From Prorocentrum cordatum (taxonomy: Eukaryota; Sar; Dinophyceae; Prorocentrales; Prorocentraceae), in assembly GCA_963575745.1 (NCBI GenBank), contig CAUYUJ010020571.1, positions 480,882 to 544,881 of the forward strand: a stretch of 64,000 nt of DNA, in the 5' to 3' direction. The notes below the pieces were generated by a model. That model had not been told where the DNA came from. It did no database searches and worked only from the letters and a program-made list of their open reading frames with translations. The position numbers were made by a program, and so were the translations under genes. Shown piece by piece: positions 1 through 11,765 of this stretch. Position 1 is the stretch's first letter, and each line of letters begins with the position of its first letter.

Positions 1-118
1 GGGGGGAGCGAGGGAGAGGAGGTGGCGGAGGGGGAGGGAGAGGAGGGGGGGCGATGGAGGGGAAGGGGGTGAGGGAGGGGGAAGGAGAAGAGGGAAAGGA
101 AGGGGAGGGGGACGGACG
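1..118. repeat. G/A-rich low-complexity tract
   Basis: Almost pure GGGGAGGGGGA-type purine sequence with no fixed long period. No coding signal. The same kind of purine tract recurs at 42.8-43.1 kb and 62.1-62.2 kb. Confidence 0.85.
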
Positions 119-2365
119 ATTAGGCCTTTCGGCTCCCTACCTCCGTTCAATGAAACTATCATAGTGGTACTTGGTATGGTAGATCGGAGCATGGTGCGCC
201 ACTGTGTCAGTATAGGATTTCGTGGCACAGTGGGCAATGAGAACTACAGCCAGTGCGCGAGTTGGCATGGCAGGCTGTCATAATTTGCCACCAATAAATG
301 TCGAATGTTGCAATTACATGAGGACTTTCGTGGCATGTCAGGAAACAACGTCGCATGAGTTGTTGTTATATTCGTCCATCAGTAGTAAAGCGTGCCGTAG
401 GGATACTGATTCGGTCATACGCAGGCGCAGTCCGCACGCGTATGGATACTACATCAGCGCGTCACCATCGCAGCCCTAGGCCTCTACATTCAGACCGTGA
501 CATCGATACGTGATTAATCACATGTTATGGCAATTCATATGACAGCCTCTCATCGCAAAACATGCCACGATGTAACATCATGTAGTTTTGGGTAACATAG
601 CACGGGGACGCAAGGAACCCAAGGATCCCAAGGAACCCGAGGAACCCAGGGAATTCCCAAAACAAACTTCGGAGCGACTGGGTGTGGAGAGCAGCGGTCG
701 TTTGGGAAAACCCGAATCGGGGATGTCGGGGCCCTGGCCAGGTGTGGGGCCCTCGCGCGAGGACCGCAAACCCAAACCGCTCCCGAGAAACACGTGCGGG
801 CGGTTCGTGCGAAATGCGCGCTCGTGGGCCGTCAGGGAGAAGAGGCCCGTGGACCGTCCGGTGAGGAGCAACGAGTCGTCGGTGGCGGCCACGGCGGCGG
901 GGGGCACGCGGAGGAGAAGAGAAGGAACCGAGGTCATGAGCGGCGAGAACTGGAACACGATCATGTATGCGGGGATGCGGGCGTCGGAGCGGTGGCCCGT
1001 GCCTCGGCCGCTCGCCACCTCGTCCGGCAGAGGAGGAGGCATGGCAAGGGCGGGATGCTTCGAGGCGTGGGTCGAAGACGCGCGCGCTGCTTCTACACAC
1101 CTGGTCTCTGTAATAGCGGTGGGCGCGATGGCGGCAGGCACTCTCGCGCTGTTCGGTGTCCAGGTTGCTGGTTGCGTCCTTCCAGTGCGTAGAGGCTTGG
1201 TGGTCAAAGGGTACCTTTCAGAGGCGTCCTGCCAGGCTGCAGCATGCTTTCTCGCCTCTCGTGGTGTCATCCGAATGATGTTGGGAGTCGCGTTCTCTCG
1301 TTTTGGATTTTGTGATCTGGGCTCAGCGTCGTCATTTGCGGGTGTAGATTTATTAAAATGTCCAGTTGCAGAGTTATTTCAAGGCGAACGTTGCGGGGGA
1401 TCGCGGCCTGTTCATCCTCATGATCCTTTCCCGTCATACTTTTTCAATTTTCTTGGTTGAGAGCAGCGATATTCGAAACGCTTCAATTGTTTGGGAAATT
1501 CCGCGTTCAGACTCCGCTGGTCAAGTTGGGCGGTGAGCACGACACAAAGGCAGCCGACTCATTGCCTGAAGCCTTGATTCTTCCCTGTTAACGATAATTT
1601 GCGGGTTTTGTCCCGGTGCCGTGGGCTCTCTTCTCTTCGCGTGACTTGTCAGTTTAGTCGTTTGCCCTTTTAGCTCGGAGGTTGGTAGGAACCTGACCCT
1701 GCCAAGTCGATTAGTGAATTGGTATGCTCTGGTTCTCGAGAGGCCGTTCGGCCGCAATGTTGGCGAACCTGCGCCCGCTGGGTCTGGTCCCAGGTCGTTT
1801 TTACCAGAAGTTGGTTTGCTAAAGAAGATTATGGACGACACATTTTTGTTCGGGCATGTTGTGATTGTCGTTGGTTGCTGCATGCGCCGCGCCTGCTCCG
1901 CTGGACGCAGTGGCCAGCAGAGGCAAACGACTAAGAGCATGATGATGAGGAGGAGGAGGAGGAGGAGGGCGAGCAGGACACAAAGAGGGGGACGAGGTTT
2001 GAGCGTGATCGCAGGAGGATAGGGTTTGTGAAAGCAGTGCCAGTGGGCTTTGTACCATATCTTGTTAGAGCGTTCGCCAGCCTGCCGGCGAGCGCCTATG
2101 CGCACCGTGGCTTGGCCGCTTGCCAACAAAACAAGGCGGAGGATTAGTACAAATGAAGTAGACGGAGGAAAGGATGAGGAGGAGGCGGAGGGAAGCGACT
2201 GAAGGAGGATGAGGAGGAGGAAGGAACAAAGGATGGGGAGGGGAGAGAAAACAGGATATGAACAATTTTGGCTGAAAACCTCCCCCAAGTTCCCTCTTCG
2301 TCGACCCCATACAAGAATGTATTCTCATTACGGGAAGTGCCCCATTGGAAGACAACCGTCTGAGA
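119..2365. other. No recognisable gene
   Basis: Mixed-composition sequence. Overlapping open frames on both strands (for example 588-1460 + and 1521-2288 -) have no recognisable domain and no consistent codon bias. A short AAGGAACCC-like array lies at about 610-655 and a GGA run at 1945-1970. I see no RNA gene or regulatory site here. Confidence 0.5.
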
Positions 2366-2580
2366 ATCCTCAACCGTGCGAAACACCGTTCCTGGAACTT
2401 CAACCCCGCGAGTCAACATGATTGCTGCGTCCTGACAATCTTGAATCGCACTATAACGCAAGTCCTAAGACTTCAACACCGCGAATCACCGTCACTGTTG
2501 CATCCTGACAGCCTTAAATCGTGCCAGACCACGATTCCTGGGACATCAGCCGCACGAATCTGTGAACATGATGCATTTTG
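2366..2580. repeat. 72/73-bp tandem repeat, three diverged units
   Basis: Units begin at 2366, 2438 and 2511. Each has a start like ATCTTGAATCG, then CTTCAACACCGCGAATC, then ATCCTGACA. Similarity between units is moderate, so this is an old tandem triplication. Confidence 0.6.
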
Positions 2581-2779
2581 TTAAGACGAACGCGCGCGGC
2601 GCTACGGCGAGAGCAACATGTTGAAAAGCAGCCGCCCTCCACCCTTGAACCATTTTGAAATGGACACGCCCTCCATCCTTGAAGCTGCCGCACACGTCAA
2701 ACTTCAGGATTATGAATGGTGAGGACGTCTCTGTCGACAGTCCTGGCCCACCCTGCCTGCACGTCCGTCTGTTGATGAT

Positions 2780-3015
2780 GCTGAAGATGATGACAATTCT
2801 GACTGATGATGTGAATGGCTATAAGTATGCTGCTGTCGCCGATTATGATGATGATGTTGATGACGACGACGGCGTTGATGGTGATGGTGACGGTGACGGT
2901 GACAGTGATGGTGATGGTGATGGTTATGGTAGTGGTGATGGTGATGGTGGTGGTGATGATGGTGTTGATGACGTTGATGACGGGGGTGATGATGCCGATG
3001 GTGATGGTGATGTCG
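2780..3015. repeat. GAT/GGT microsatellite-like tract
   Basis: Imperfect (GAT)n and GATGGTGATGGT repeats. In different frames they give Asp-, Met/Val- or His-rich open frames. Such frames are a by-product of the repeat and I do not annotate them as proteins. Confidence 0.85.
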
Positions 3016-3334
3016 ACGCACGCTGCAGGCTGTGGCGTGGGCTCGTTCGAGAGTAGATCGGCTCAGCACTTCCATGGCCGTCACGGGGTACCATCCGAGG
3101 CTCGAGGCTCGAGGTCCGGCACCAGGGGTCCTAGTTCGAGATTAGAGGATCAATAATTTAGATTGATGTAAGTGTTTGGCGCTTTTGGAGGCCTCCTGGT
3201 GCGACCTCGTCACCACGGCTGGATCCGCTTCGAGACCTTGGTCAGAAAGCACACCCGGGGAGGTCTGGGGGCAGCGTCCTTCCGGGTCGAGGTTCGATGA
3301 TCGAACACATGGCTCCGAGCTCGATGTTCGAGGG

Positions 3335-3480
3335 TGGGGGACCGGCGGGCCCGCGGACGCCGCCGAGGGCCGCCAAAGGCCGCCAGAGGTCGCCGAAGGA
3401 CGCCGACAAGGGCCGCCGACGGCCTCCAGAGGCCGCCGCCTCCCCCTGCGGCCGCGGGGCCCCGCCGCCCCCGGCGTGCC
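3335..3480. repeat. GC-rich GGCCGCC(A/G)GAGG short tandem repeat
   Basis: Degenerate ~12-bp repeats around GGCCGCCAAAGGCCGCCAGAGG, over 75% GC. They open all six frames, so long frames here are not evidence of a gene. Confidence 0.6.
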
Positions 3481-3592
3481 AAGTGCCGGGAGGTGTGGCC
3501 ACCCGTCGCCCGTCGGGCAGGGCTCGAAGCCCTTGAGCACCATACACGTCTAATACAGCGGCAATTGTTGCACAGCTACGTGGCTGCAGCAC

Positions 3593-3901
3593 GTGCAGCA
3601 GCTCGGCTACGACAACAGCGACTCACCACTCGGTCCACCTGTGAAGCAAAATGCATACATCTGCCATGAATGTGGTCACACATCTCACAGAATACGGGAG
3701 TGGTTTCGCACCGCACAACAAAAACATCCACAAGCAAATGAGACAGCCAACAAAGTTGAAGGGAGCACCTGCCTAAGCTGTCACAAACAATTTCACTCCC
3801 GACAACGACTATTAACCCGTCTTAGATATAGAGAAGCAAGATGCAACCACTATTGCGCTCAGCACGTAGCAACGCATACGACAGACGCAGCCACAGCATA
3901 A
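3593..3901 (+). pseudogene. LINE C-terminal double zinc finger (relic)
   Basis: A 102-residue frame carries two Cys-His fingers in tandem. The first is CHECGHTSHRIREW followed by a His about eight residues later. The second is CLSCHKQFHSRQRLLTRLRY and ends with a Cys. The pair 'CxxCG...H' then 'GStCxxCxkxFHsRxRLxxxL...C' is the tail found in many dinoflagellate non-LTR retrotransposon ORFs, where it is presumed to bind nucleic acid. The usual HL in the second finger is RL here. No reverse transcriptase is recognisable directly upstream, so the copy is truncated at its 5' side. Recognition is by motif pattern only. Confidence 0.5.
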
Positions 3902-6900
3902 GGACATAATGAGGAAGCGGAAAACAAAACCAACAAAGACACAGGACTACGACCCGACGCAACAACAATATCAGCAAAAATACCAACAGGCTACAAGAGA
4001 CAACCCAACCTAGACGGTAATTCCACCGTGTTATGCCACCAACAACGACTACTACCATCACTCCACAAAAGCAAGCTCCACACGTCACCAAGACGAACCC
4101 TACTTACATACCACTTTCATTTAAAGACACGCGACACTACCACGACACCTAGCACTTCCTGAAGACCAACCCAGCAACACAGCATTACACCTACATTAGC
4201 ATCGACTCTAGCAACGATTCACGTTTCGACTTAGCAACACCAGAAGTAACCGACACGAGGATACGCAGAATCACGTAAGGACGCGTATCAACCGTCAATC
4301 GCAAACCCAAAGAGGGCACATGGTCAAACAGAGGCTCCTACCGCACAACAGCACAGCTTTGGGGTACGCCCAATCATTCCATATCCCAACTGGAAAAAGT
4401 TCGCATCGCCAACAAGGATCCAACACATGAGCATGATGCTGACTGACACTTGCTGAGCACACCAATATCATAGCAGCTTTCATTACGAAGCAATCATGCT
4501 GGCACACATCAGCACCCACCACATAGCAAATGCCATACATACGTCAAACCACCACCGCGACACAGCACACCAATTCGACCAATGCGTGCTCGGCAAACCC
4601 ACACAAGCGCCAATGAGATTTCCAGCGCTCCACTTACCGAGCCTTACAACTGCTAGTTCACAGAGAACTAACAGAAGCATGTGCTCATGCATGACACATA
4701 ACCTCGCTGCGTACACAAACAAATTAGCAGCTTCTGCATACCCGAAGAGCTGGTCCACCTGATAACGGAGTGTCTAGCATTACGACTCACACTTCTGAGC
4801 AACCACAGCCACCAGCAAGTCACAGCGGTCACCTACCATTGGAGTCATATTTGGAACGCCACATACCAGAACAAGGAGACCACATCGACACACGCACGAA
4901 AGCAATAGCATCGTACGTTCGCACGGCAGGCAAACGACTACCGACTACGTGCACGCCGAGCACCACGCAGCACTACAGCAGCCAACAACGACTTCAGCAT
5001 GCCTCATACCCGGCCGGCATGGGAGCGAATGCGGGCACACTTCGGGGAGAGGCTAGGCAGTTTTGCTTATCAATTCAGTATGATACGTTTCTTGTTGCAA
5101 CCAGCGACGGCATCCGATGTGCGAGTTGTGGCATTTACGCTGCTGTTGCTGTATGTTCAACAGTATTGGTTTGTGTCGATGATGTGTCACTTTCATTGTG
5201 CGATGCCACGCCTTGTGCATTACCATCCACGCCTCTATAGCGAGACGTACATACCAAGCAGCCACACCGATTCACACGCCGTCTAACAGCGCGCTTACAT
5301 ACCAAAGCTTCAGCAACAGCAGCAATCTTTGGTCTTGGGAAGGTTTAGACAAGTGGCCTGGGAAAGGGGCTCGCGATACACATGGCCTGCACAGGCCTAC
5401 CCACGCACTAGAAAGCTGCCTCATGCACCTGCGATGCACCATGCGACAAGAAGAGGCAACACATGCACCTTGGACCAGTTTTTTGAGAAAAAACAGACAG
5501 TCGATGCATCAATTATTGCTTTGACTTCGATGCTTTCACCATCCAAGAAGAATATTCATTTGCTGGTCGTGCACTGCAGTGGCTTCTTCTGGCTCCGTGA
5601 CCTGCATGTATGATTGGCACACTGAACTCTGTCACTCGCAGCACGCGATCCAGCGCGCGACGCAACGCAGCACCCACAAACACCGACCAAGCACCAGCTG
5701 ATAAGCACAACCACAACAACACATTGCAATGTATTCGCGCAACGACCATGGCTCCTAGCCAGCGCCACCACGACGGCCTCATACCTGAAGGAGCCTACAG
5801 GCGCACTTCAGGGAGAGGCGAGAGAGCGCAGCCCACCCCGTACCTGGCATGGGAGCCTACTAGGCTTGCGTTCAGTTTTCGGCCTCCGACAGAATGGAAG
5901 CCTACATTTATATGGAGCCGTTTTTTCCAACGCATTGCCGGCGCGCTCGCGCCGCGCCTGGCGCGGGGGCCGCGAGGCGCGCCTCGGGAAGGGGCATTCC
6001 GGGCGACGCGCAGGAAACGCGCCAAAGCACAAGCCATCCCCATATCCGTCACGGGGGCCGCCGCAGCACGCCCAGGGAGCGGCGTCAAGGCGCGCTTTCT
6101 ACGAGGATGCATCAGCAAGCGCCAGACTGCGGCAGCGCGACAGATGCAAAGATTGGATTGCAACTTGGCGTCGTACCAAGTCTCATGTCATGCTTGCATT
6201 ACCGCAGCAGCCAGGCTCCAAATACAGCGGCAATGCCAGTCGCTCTCCTCAGTGCTCTCCATAGCACAGTCATGCAAGTTGACGAAGTGCATATCCCCCG
6301 CCTGCCAACGGCGGATGGCACTTGCGCCGTGCATGTGGACAAGTCATCTAACGTGCCTCGTTTTGTCTACGCGTCGCCACTACAACTCCCCATGGCGCGC
6401 GGCGAGAGAGGCGATGATCAACTCGCCAAGAACGCAAGTTCCTACTTGGACAAGAACCGCATTTCATCCGACAGCTTTGAGGGCGATGACAACGACGAGC
6501 TGCCGCCATCGCCCAAAACACGTGGCAGACCCACCCAACCACTACAACGCAGCGCAGCCAACACAACACGACCCCCGTAAAGCCCAAGTGCTGAGGGCAC
6601 GAGTACATAAGCCCACGCAGGACGAGATTAGCAACGACACCATCGACAAACACTCCGCGCGCGCACCCCCCTGCATCTCGGACGGGAGCGCGAGCGCACC
6701 CCGGTTCCCATTGATAGAAGGGATGCGCGCACTACAGGACAGAGCTACATCGCCGTTGCCTATCTGCGCGACATCAGCCAGCAGCGCTTCAACTGGATCA
6801 AGCAACGACTAGAAGAAGCACTCCAAACATTGACCAACACCTCATCGCACACCATTCCACAGGCGAGCCGACTACCGCCGCGACGGGCAACCCTGCGCAG

Positions 6901-9335
6901 TTGACGGCGCCCGACGCCGCGTCATCGCTGACATGACCTGGGACCAACTGAAGAGCAACGTCGACCGCGACGGGGTGCGACTACGACGCCCTCGTCACCG
7001 CCGCGACGGCGCAGAAAATCTTTGAAGGAAACATATTGCAATATCTACTACCAGCAACGAGAAATAAACGCCACGAGTTCCACATCGACAAGAACAGCGG
7101 CACCCACGCCAAGTTTACCACTAGCATTAAGAACGCGTCTCTTAGCTCCATGACGAACTCCCAAAACAACATTGTCACTGGATCCGAACTACTTTCGCTC
7201 ACCAACATACTGGCAGGCGCACTGCGCGCATCTGGGACAGCCGCGCCCCACCCACCTTGGGTCGCGCGCACTGATGTGCACCCCCCAAAACGCGCGTGCA
7301 ACCAGTGATTCGCTGCGCCAACACCATCGAGCCTACGCCGACGATGTCTCTACCGCGCCCAGGTGGCGCACAATTCATATTCATACCACCTCATCTTCTT
7401 AGGACAAGACTTCCTCGGGACAATAACGGACCACCCGCGCTACGAATAGGTGCAAGGAGAGCTCGAATTGCCACGAAGAACACTGTTTCTAAACAAGTGC
7501 GACCATGACGATCGGCTCCGCAAGGTCTGCACAGGCCATCTACTGCCGATGCCACAATTGCAACGCACGCCACGCATCGACTTCACACCCAGACGAGGCC
7601 ACCAGCAAGCCACCACCCAGCCATGCACCCACGCCTCCACATGTTGCCATGGAGCCCACGGCACCCGCACAGGTGGCACCACCTATTCAACCAGGCCCAC
7701 CCCTTCTCCTCGCGACCCTTGGGGCCATGTCCTTGACGTAGCAATTCGGGCCCCAATAGCCGGTGCCTCAGACCTCGGCAGCGGCGCCGTCAGGGGTCGG
7801 GGCTGCCGGGCTCGGACCAGCTGATTCTGCGTTGTGTCGCAACCACCTCGCTACAGGCGCGGCATGCACTGCCCCGACGGGGACACTGCGCGCAGTCCTC
7901 GGAACATCGAGGACGATGACTGCGACGACGACAGATGGCACTATGCCGTCCGTTACCACGAACAAGCCAACACCTACATGTATTTTTTCCCAGCGACTAC
8001 CTCTTCCTACCAGACTGGCGCAGATGCCTGGACGAACTCAAGATAGAGCTGTTCATCTGCGAGGGCCTGCAGCACTGCCTACCGCGCCCACCATTACGGC
8101 CCAATTTTCATGCACTTCCAGCATCGACCTTCAAGCTACCACCAGCAGTGCCAAATAAGTACCTTACACTTCAGAATTCTACACCTGCTGACAACCACGT
8201 AGTACCTGGCAAACCCAAACCAGGAGAACCTGCGCAGCTCCGACTCGGAAACGGCCCAGCAGCCTTCGCGAACCACAACCGTTCCAACAAGGACTTCAGG
8301 CTAGCAGCAATCATTATCAACAGGTACTTCACTACACTGATCGCAGATCCCACAGCGACGCTGACCGACCACCTCACGCAAGCATTACTCGTCTTCTTTC
8401 AACGGCTCACTTCCTTATACCGCTACGGCGACATCACGAGGCACGACTGGCCAGTAAGCATGCGCGACGTAGCAAGACTTCTGCAACATATTTGCAACCG
8501 TACCTCGGACCACAACCCAGACCACGTTAAAACGCACGCACCGACCGGCGCGAGTTCGAGCGACGAAGCTCACGCATCTACAAAGCCAAGCACCATTCAA
8601 TACCGACGCGCGCGACGCATGCTCGACCGCTTCCACGTCCACGCCAGAGCCCGCAACTGCGACGCAACAGCCGCAGGGCCGCGTACCAACCTCGTACAGC
8701 CACCCAGACGACGCCGACGCGCACCAACTAACACTAACATCTGACTGATATCAGTGGCGCGCATCATCGTCAGCCCCATGCATCCACCGCCACCCAACCT
8801 CAGGATTCCAATCGTTTGCCAGCCACCTGAGGACGCGAGAGCATAACTATGGCTTCGCGACATAACGCCAGCAGAGCTGGCACCGCAAACCCACGCCACC
8901 AGACAGGTATACTTCCCACCTGAGGCGCCGCCAAGCACGCACTCCAGCCATGCAAGGATCGCACCGCAGGCCAATCCTGACCGCCTGGGACGCGCATGCG
9001 TTCACTGTCGCAACGACCCGCGCATCCTGGACTACATAGCCACATTTCGGAAACATCAGGCCCGCCACCAACGGCGCCTCGCTGAAACGCCCCAACGCAA
9101 TCAGCAGCACAGCGGACATCTACATCAACAAGCAGCTCATCCGGCACAAGTGCCTCTGGTCTTCAAAGCTCCGCCCGCGCCGAAGCCGAACCAGACTCCG
9201 CCTGCAATATAGGCGAACCTACACTGCATCTGCAGCGCATACGCAGAAAGTGCGCCGGCACATCGCGATTCCCACGACAGCCACCACATCTTCTTCGATT
9301 GCCGCAGAAGGCAGATTTCTAAATCCCCGCGCTCG
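3902..9335 (+). other. A+C-skewed stretch with possible LINE relics
   Basis: The plus strand is conspicuously rich in A and C and poor in G and T for over 5 kb (CAC, AAC and CGAC trinucleotides), unlike its neighbours. No continuous gene is readable. Two short motifs may be retroelement remnants. RAYADDV at 7328-7348 resembles the YxDD box of LINE reverse transcriptases. HHIFFDC at 9282-9302 resembles the Cys/His tail that ends many LINE ORFs. The frame at 7935-8744 (269 residues) has no domain I recognise. The relic reading is tentative; the compositional skew is a direct observation. Confidence 0.35.
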
Positions 9336-9764
9336 TCAGTCATATTTTTTGTTGCGCTATATCTGGGCTCCTCCTGCTTCGTCATCGTTTTCCCCCTTCC
9401 TCCCTTCCTTCCTTCCCTCTCTCACTCCCAGGGCGCCCGTCGCCCCCCCTGCCCGTGACTAAGGTTGTCAGAGCCCCCCCCAGCCGTGCCCCAGTAGTCG
9501 CTGAGGACAGCTGGTGCCCTGTGCATCCGCTTGCGGTTGCATAGGATATCTGGTCTCTTCTCTCTCGGTGGTTCCCCTCCTGGCCCCCCTCCCCGTCGTT
9601 GCCACTTGTCTCTGAGCCCGAAAGGTGTATCTTCCCATTCTGAACAGCTCATCCGTGCAGAAGATTACTCTCGGCTTACTTCTCTTGTTTTTCCCAAATC
9701 AGAGCTTGTCTCTGTATGGGCCCTAGCGGATTCAAATGGTTAGGTGACCTTTGCCGCCGATTTC

Positions 9765-10312
9765 CGCGGCCCGCCCGGGTGCCCAGGTGCCTGGTTGCCC
9801 GGGTGCCCGGGTGCCTTATGGCCCTATAGCCCTAGAGCCTTCTAGTTCTATAGCCCTCTAGCCTTATAGGCCTAGAACCCAATAGCCCTATAGCCAAATC
9901 GCCCTATAGCCCTATAGCCTTATAGCCTTATGGCCCTATAGCCCTGTATCTCTATAGCCCTATAGCGTTATAGCCTTCTAGCCCTATAACTCTATAGCCC
10001 TATGGCCCTATAGCCCTATAGCCCTATAGCTCTATATGCCTATAGCTCCATAGCCCTTTTGCCCTATACCCCTATGGTCCAATAGCCCTGCACCCCATAG
10101 CCCTATAGACTCATAGCCCTATGGTCCTATAGCCCTTTAGCCCCAGAGCCCCATAGCCCTGTAGCCCTATAGCCCTATAGCCCTATGGCCCTGTGGCCCT
10201 GTGGTCCTATAGCCCTATAGCCCCATGGCCCTATAGCCCCATTGCTCCATGGCCCTATAGTCCCATAGCCCCATCGCCGTATAGCCCAATAGCCCCATAG
10301 CCATAAAAAGAC
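9765..10312. repeat. Degenerate octamer array, CTATAGCC type
   Basis: Starts with a few GCCCGGGTG units (9765-9815), then more than 50 imperfect copies of the 8-bp unit TAGCCCTA. The G-rich strand (TAGGGCTA) is the minus strand. The central CTATAG is self-complementary. No coding potential. Confidence 0.9.
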
Positions 10313-11224
10313 TTTGACTGGGTTTTTTACTCCGGTATCATGTTATTTTCATTCACGGCCCAATCTATTCCAGTCAGTTTTGGTCTCGTGATTCTCATTC
10401 CCGACTGCGCCGGCCCAACAGGGCGGACTCGGGGATGGGGTGGGCAGGGCTTCCGAGGTGGATTGGTTACGGGGGGGTGGACGGCGGGGCTCCATGTCGC
10501 TGTATTTCGGCAAGCGCATCCAGCTTTATTGCTCAGTGCCTCTGGGTATTCTCACGCCGCTGTCACATCCGCTTGGTAGGCTTTGCCAGCGCAGCCTGCC
10601 CGCTGCATTGGAGCCCAGTCTTGCTCTGACATTGCTTGCAGTGTGTTCCCTGTTAGATTGCCTGTCTTCTCCACGCGACTCCACTGCCAGTTCGCGCCCC
10701 TTTGCCTCGCCACTTTCCTGTCGAGGCCCCCCGGCCCCCTGGGCAGGGCGAGCCCCGCTGACGTGCCGGACAGGCCGGTGCTGCATTCGGCAAGCAGATC
10801 GCAGCTTGTTGCTCATCGCCTCTTGAGTTCACTGACGTCACCATTGGCTCCACTCTGCATCTTGCCGCTTGCCCCTCCTGCCCATAATCTTCCTTCTGCA
10901 GGCCTGAAGCGCACCTGTACTTAGCATCGGCCATTCACGCGGGCCAGCCTACTTGGCTAGCCTGCCATGACGGCGCCCTTTCCATGGCAATTTGGGCTCG
11001 CGATTAACCCGAGAAGAACATTCGAAAAGCGCGAGTGCCCAGGGTCGAGGTTTGGGATGCACCGAAAATCCTTGGGCAGTCATCCGAGAACCGCCAGTGC
11101 ACTTGCTTGCGATTCCGGCCTGGAGCTCGTTACCGTTCTGGCCCAGCCGCGAAGGCACAATGGGATAGACATGGAGACAGGGGGCGGCGGATAGCGGGGA
11201 GGGATGGTCGACGGGGTCTGCGGC
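10313..11224. other. Spacer between octamer array and minisatellite
   Basis: No gene recognised. The part at about 10600-10790 resembles 14250-14420: both have a TTGCAGTGT, then about 120 bp later a run of C-rich GGCCCCCTGG(G)CAGGGCG. This suggests the flanks of the octamer and minisatellite block are diverged copies of one repeat. Confidence 0.4.
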
Positions 11225-11765
11225 GAGACCAGATCTTGCAAAAAACGCCCAGGCCTTCCGAAACATGGCGGCCCCCCGACGCAGGGGGGCGTCCGCCGGG
11301 CCTTCTGCGACGCGGTGGGCCCCCAACGTGGGAAGCTTTTCGCCGGGCCTTCCGCAACGTGGCGGTTCTCCAACGTCGGGGGTTTTCGCTGGGCCTTCCG
11401 CAGCATGGCGGCCCGCCAGCGCAGGATGCTGTCCGCGGGCCTTTCGCAGCGTGGCAGCGCCCCGACGTGGGGGGGCCGTCCGCCGGGCCTTCCGCAGCGC
11501 GGCGGCCCCCCGCGCCGGGCCTTCCGCAATGCGGTGGCCCCCCAACGTGGGAGGCTTTTCGCCGGGCCTCCCGCAGCGCGGCAGCGTCGCATCGTAGGGG
11601 GGGCCGTCCGCCGGGCCTTCCGCAACACGGTGGCTCCCTCGCCGGGCCTTCCGCGACGTCGTGGCCCCCCAACGCAGGAGGCCGTTCGCCGGGCCTTCCG
11701 CCAGATCGTAGCGGTCCAATGTAGGGTGGCTGTCCGCAAGGCCATTCGCAACGTGGTGGCTCCCC
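11225..11765. repeat. GC-rich minisatellite with GCCGGGCCTTCCGCAAC core
   Basis: About ten units of roughly 45-60 bp share the core CCGCCGGGCCTTCCGCAACG and a CCCCCCAACGTGGG block. Long repetitive frames on both strands (Arg/Pro/Gly/Ala-rich) follow from the repeat. The core recurs at 13815-14130. Confidence 0.75.

Noticed and set aside
3593-9335. CRISPR array, tRNA, rRNA or spliced-leader RNA gene
   Set aside because: I looked for regularly spaced short repeats with unique spacers and for conserved RNA motifs here and elsewhere in the window, and saw none I could support by eye.
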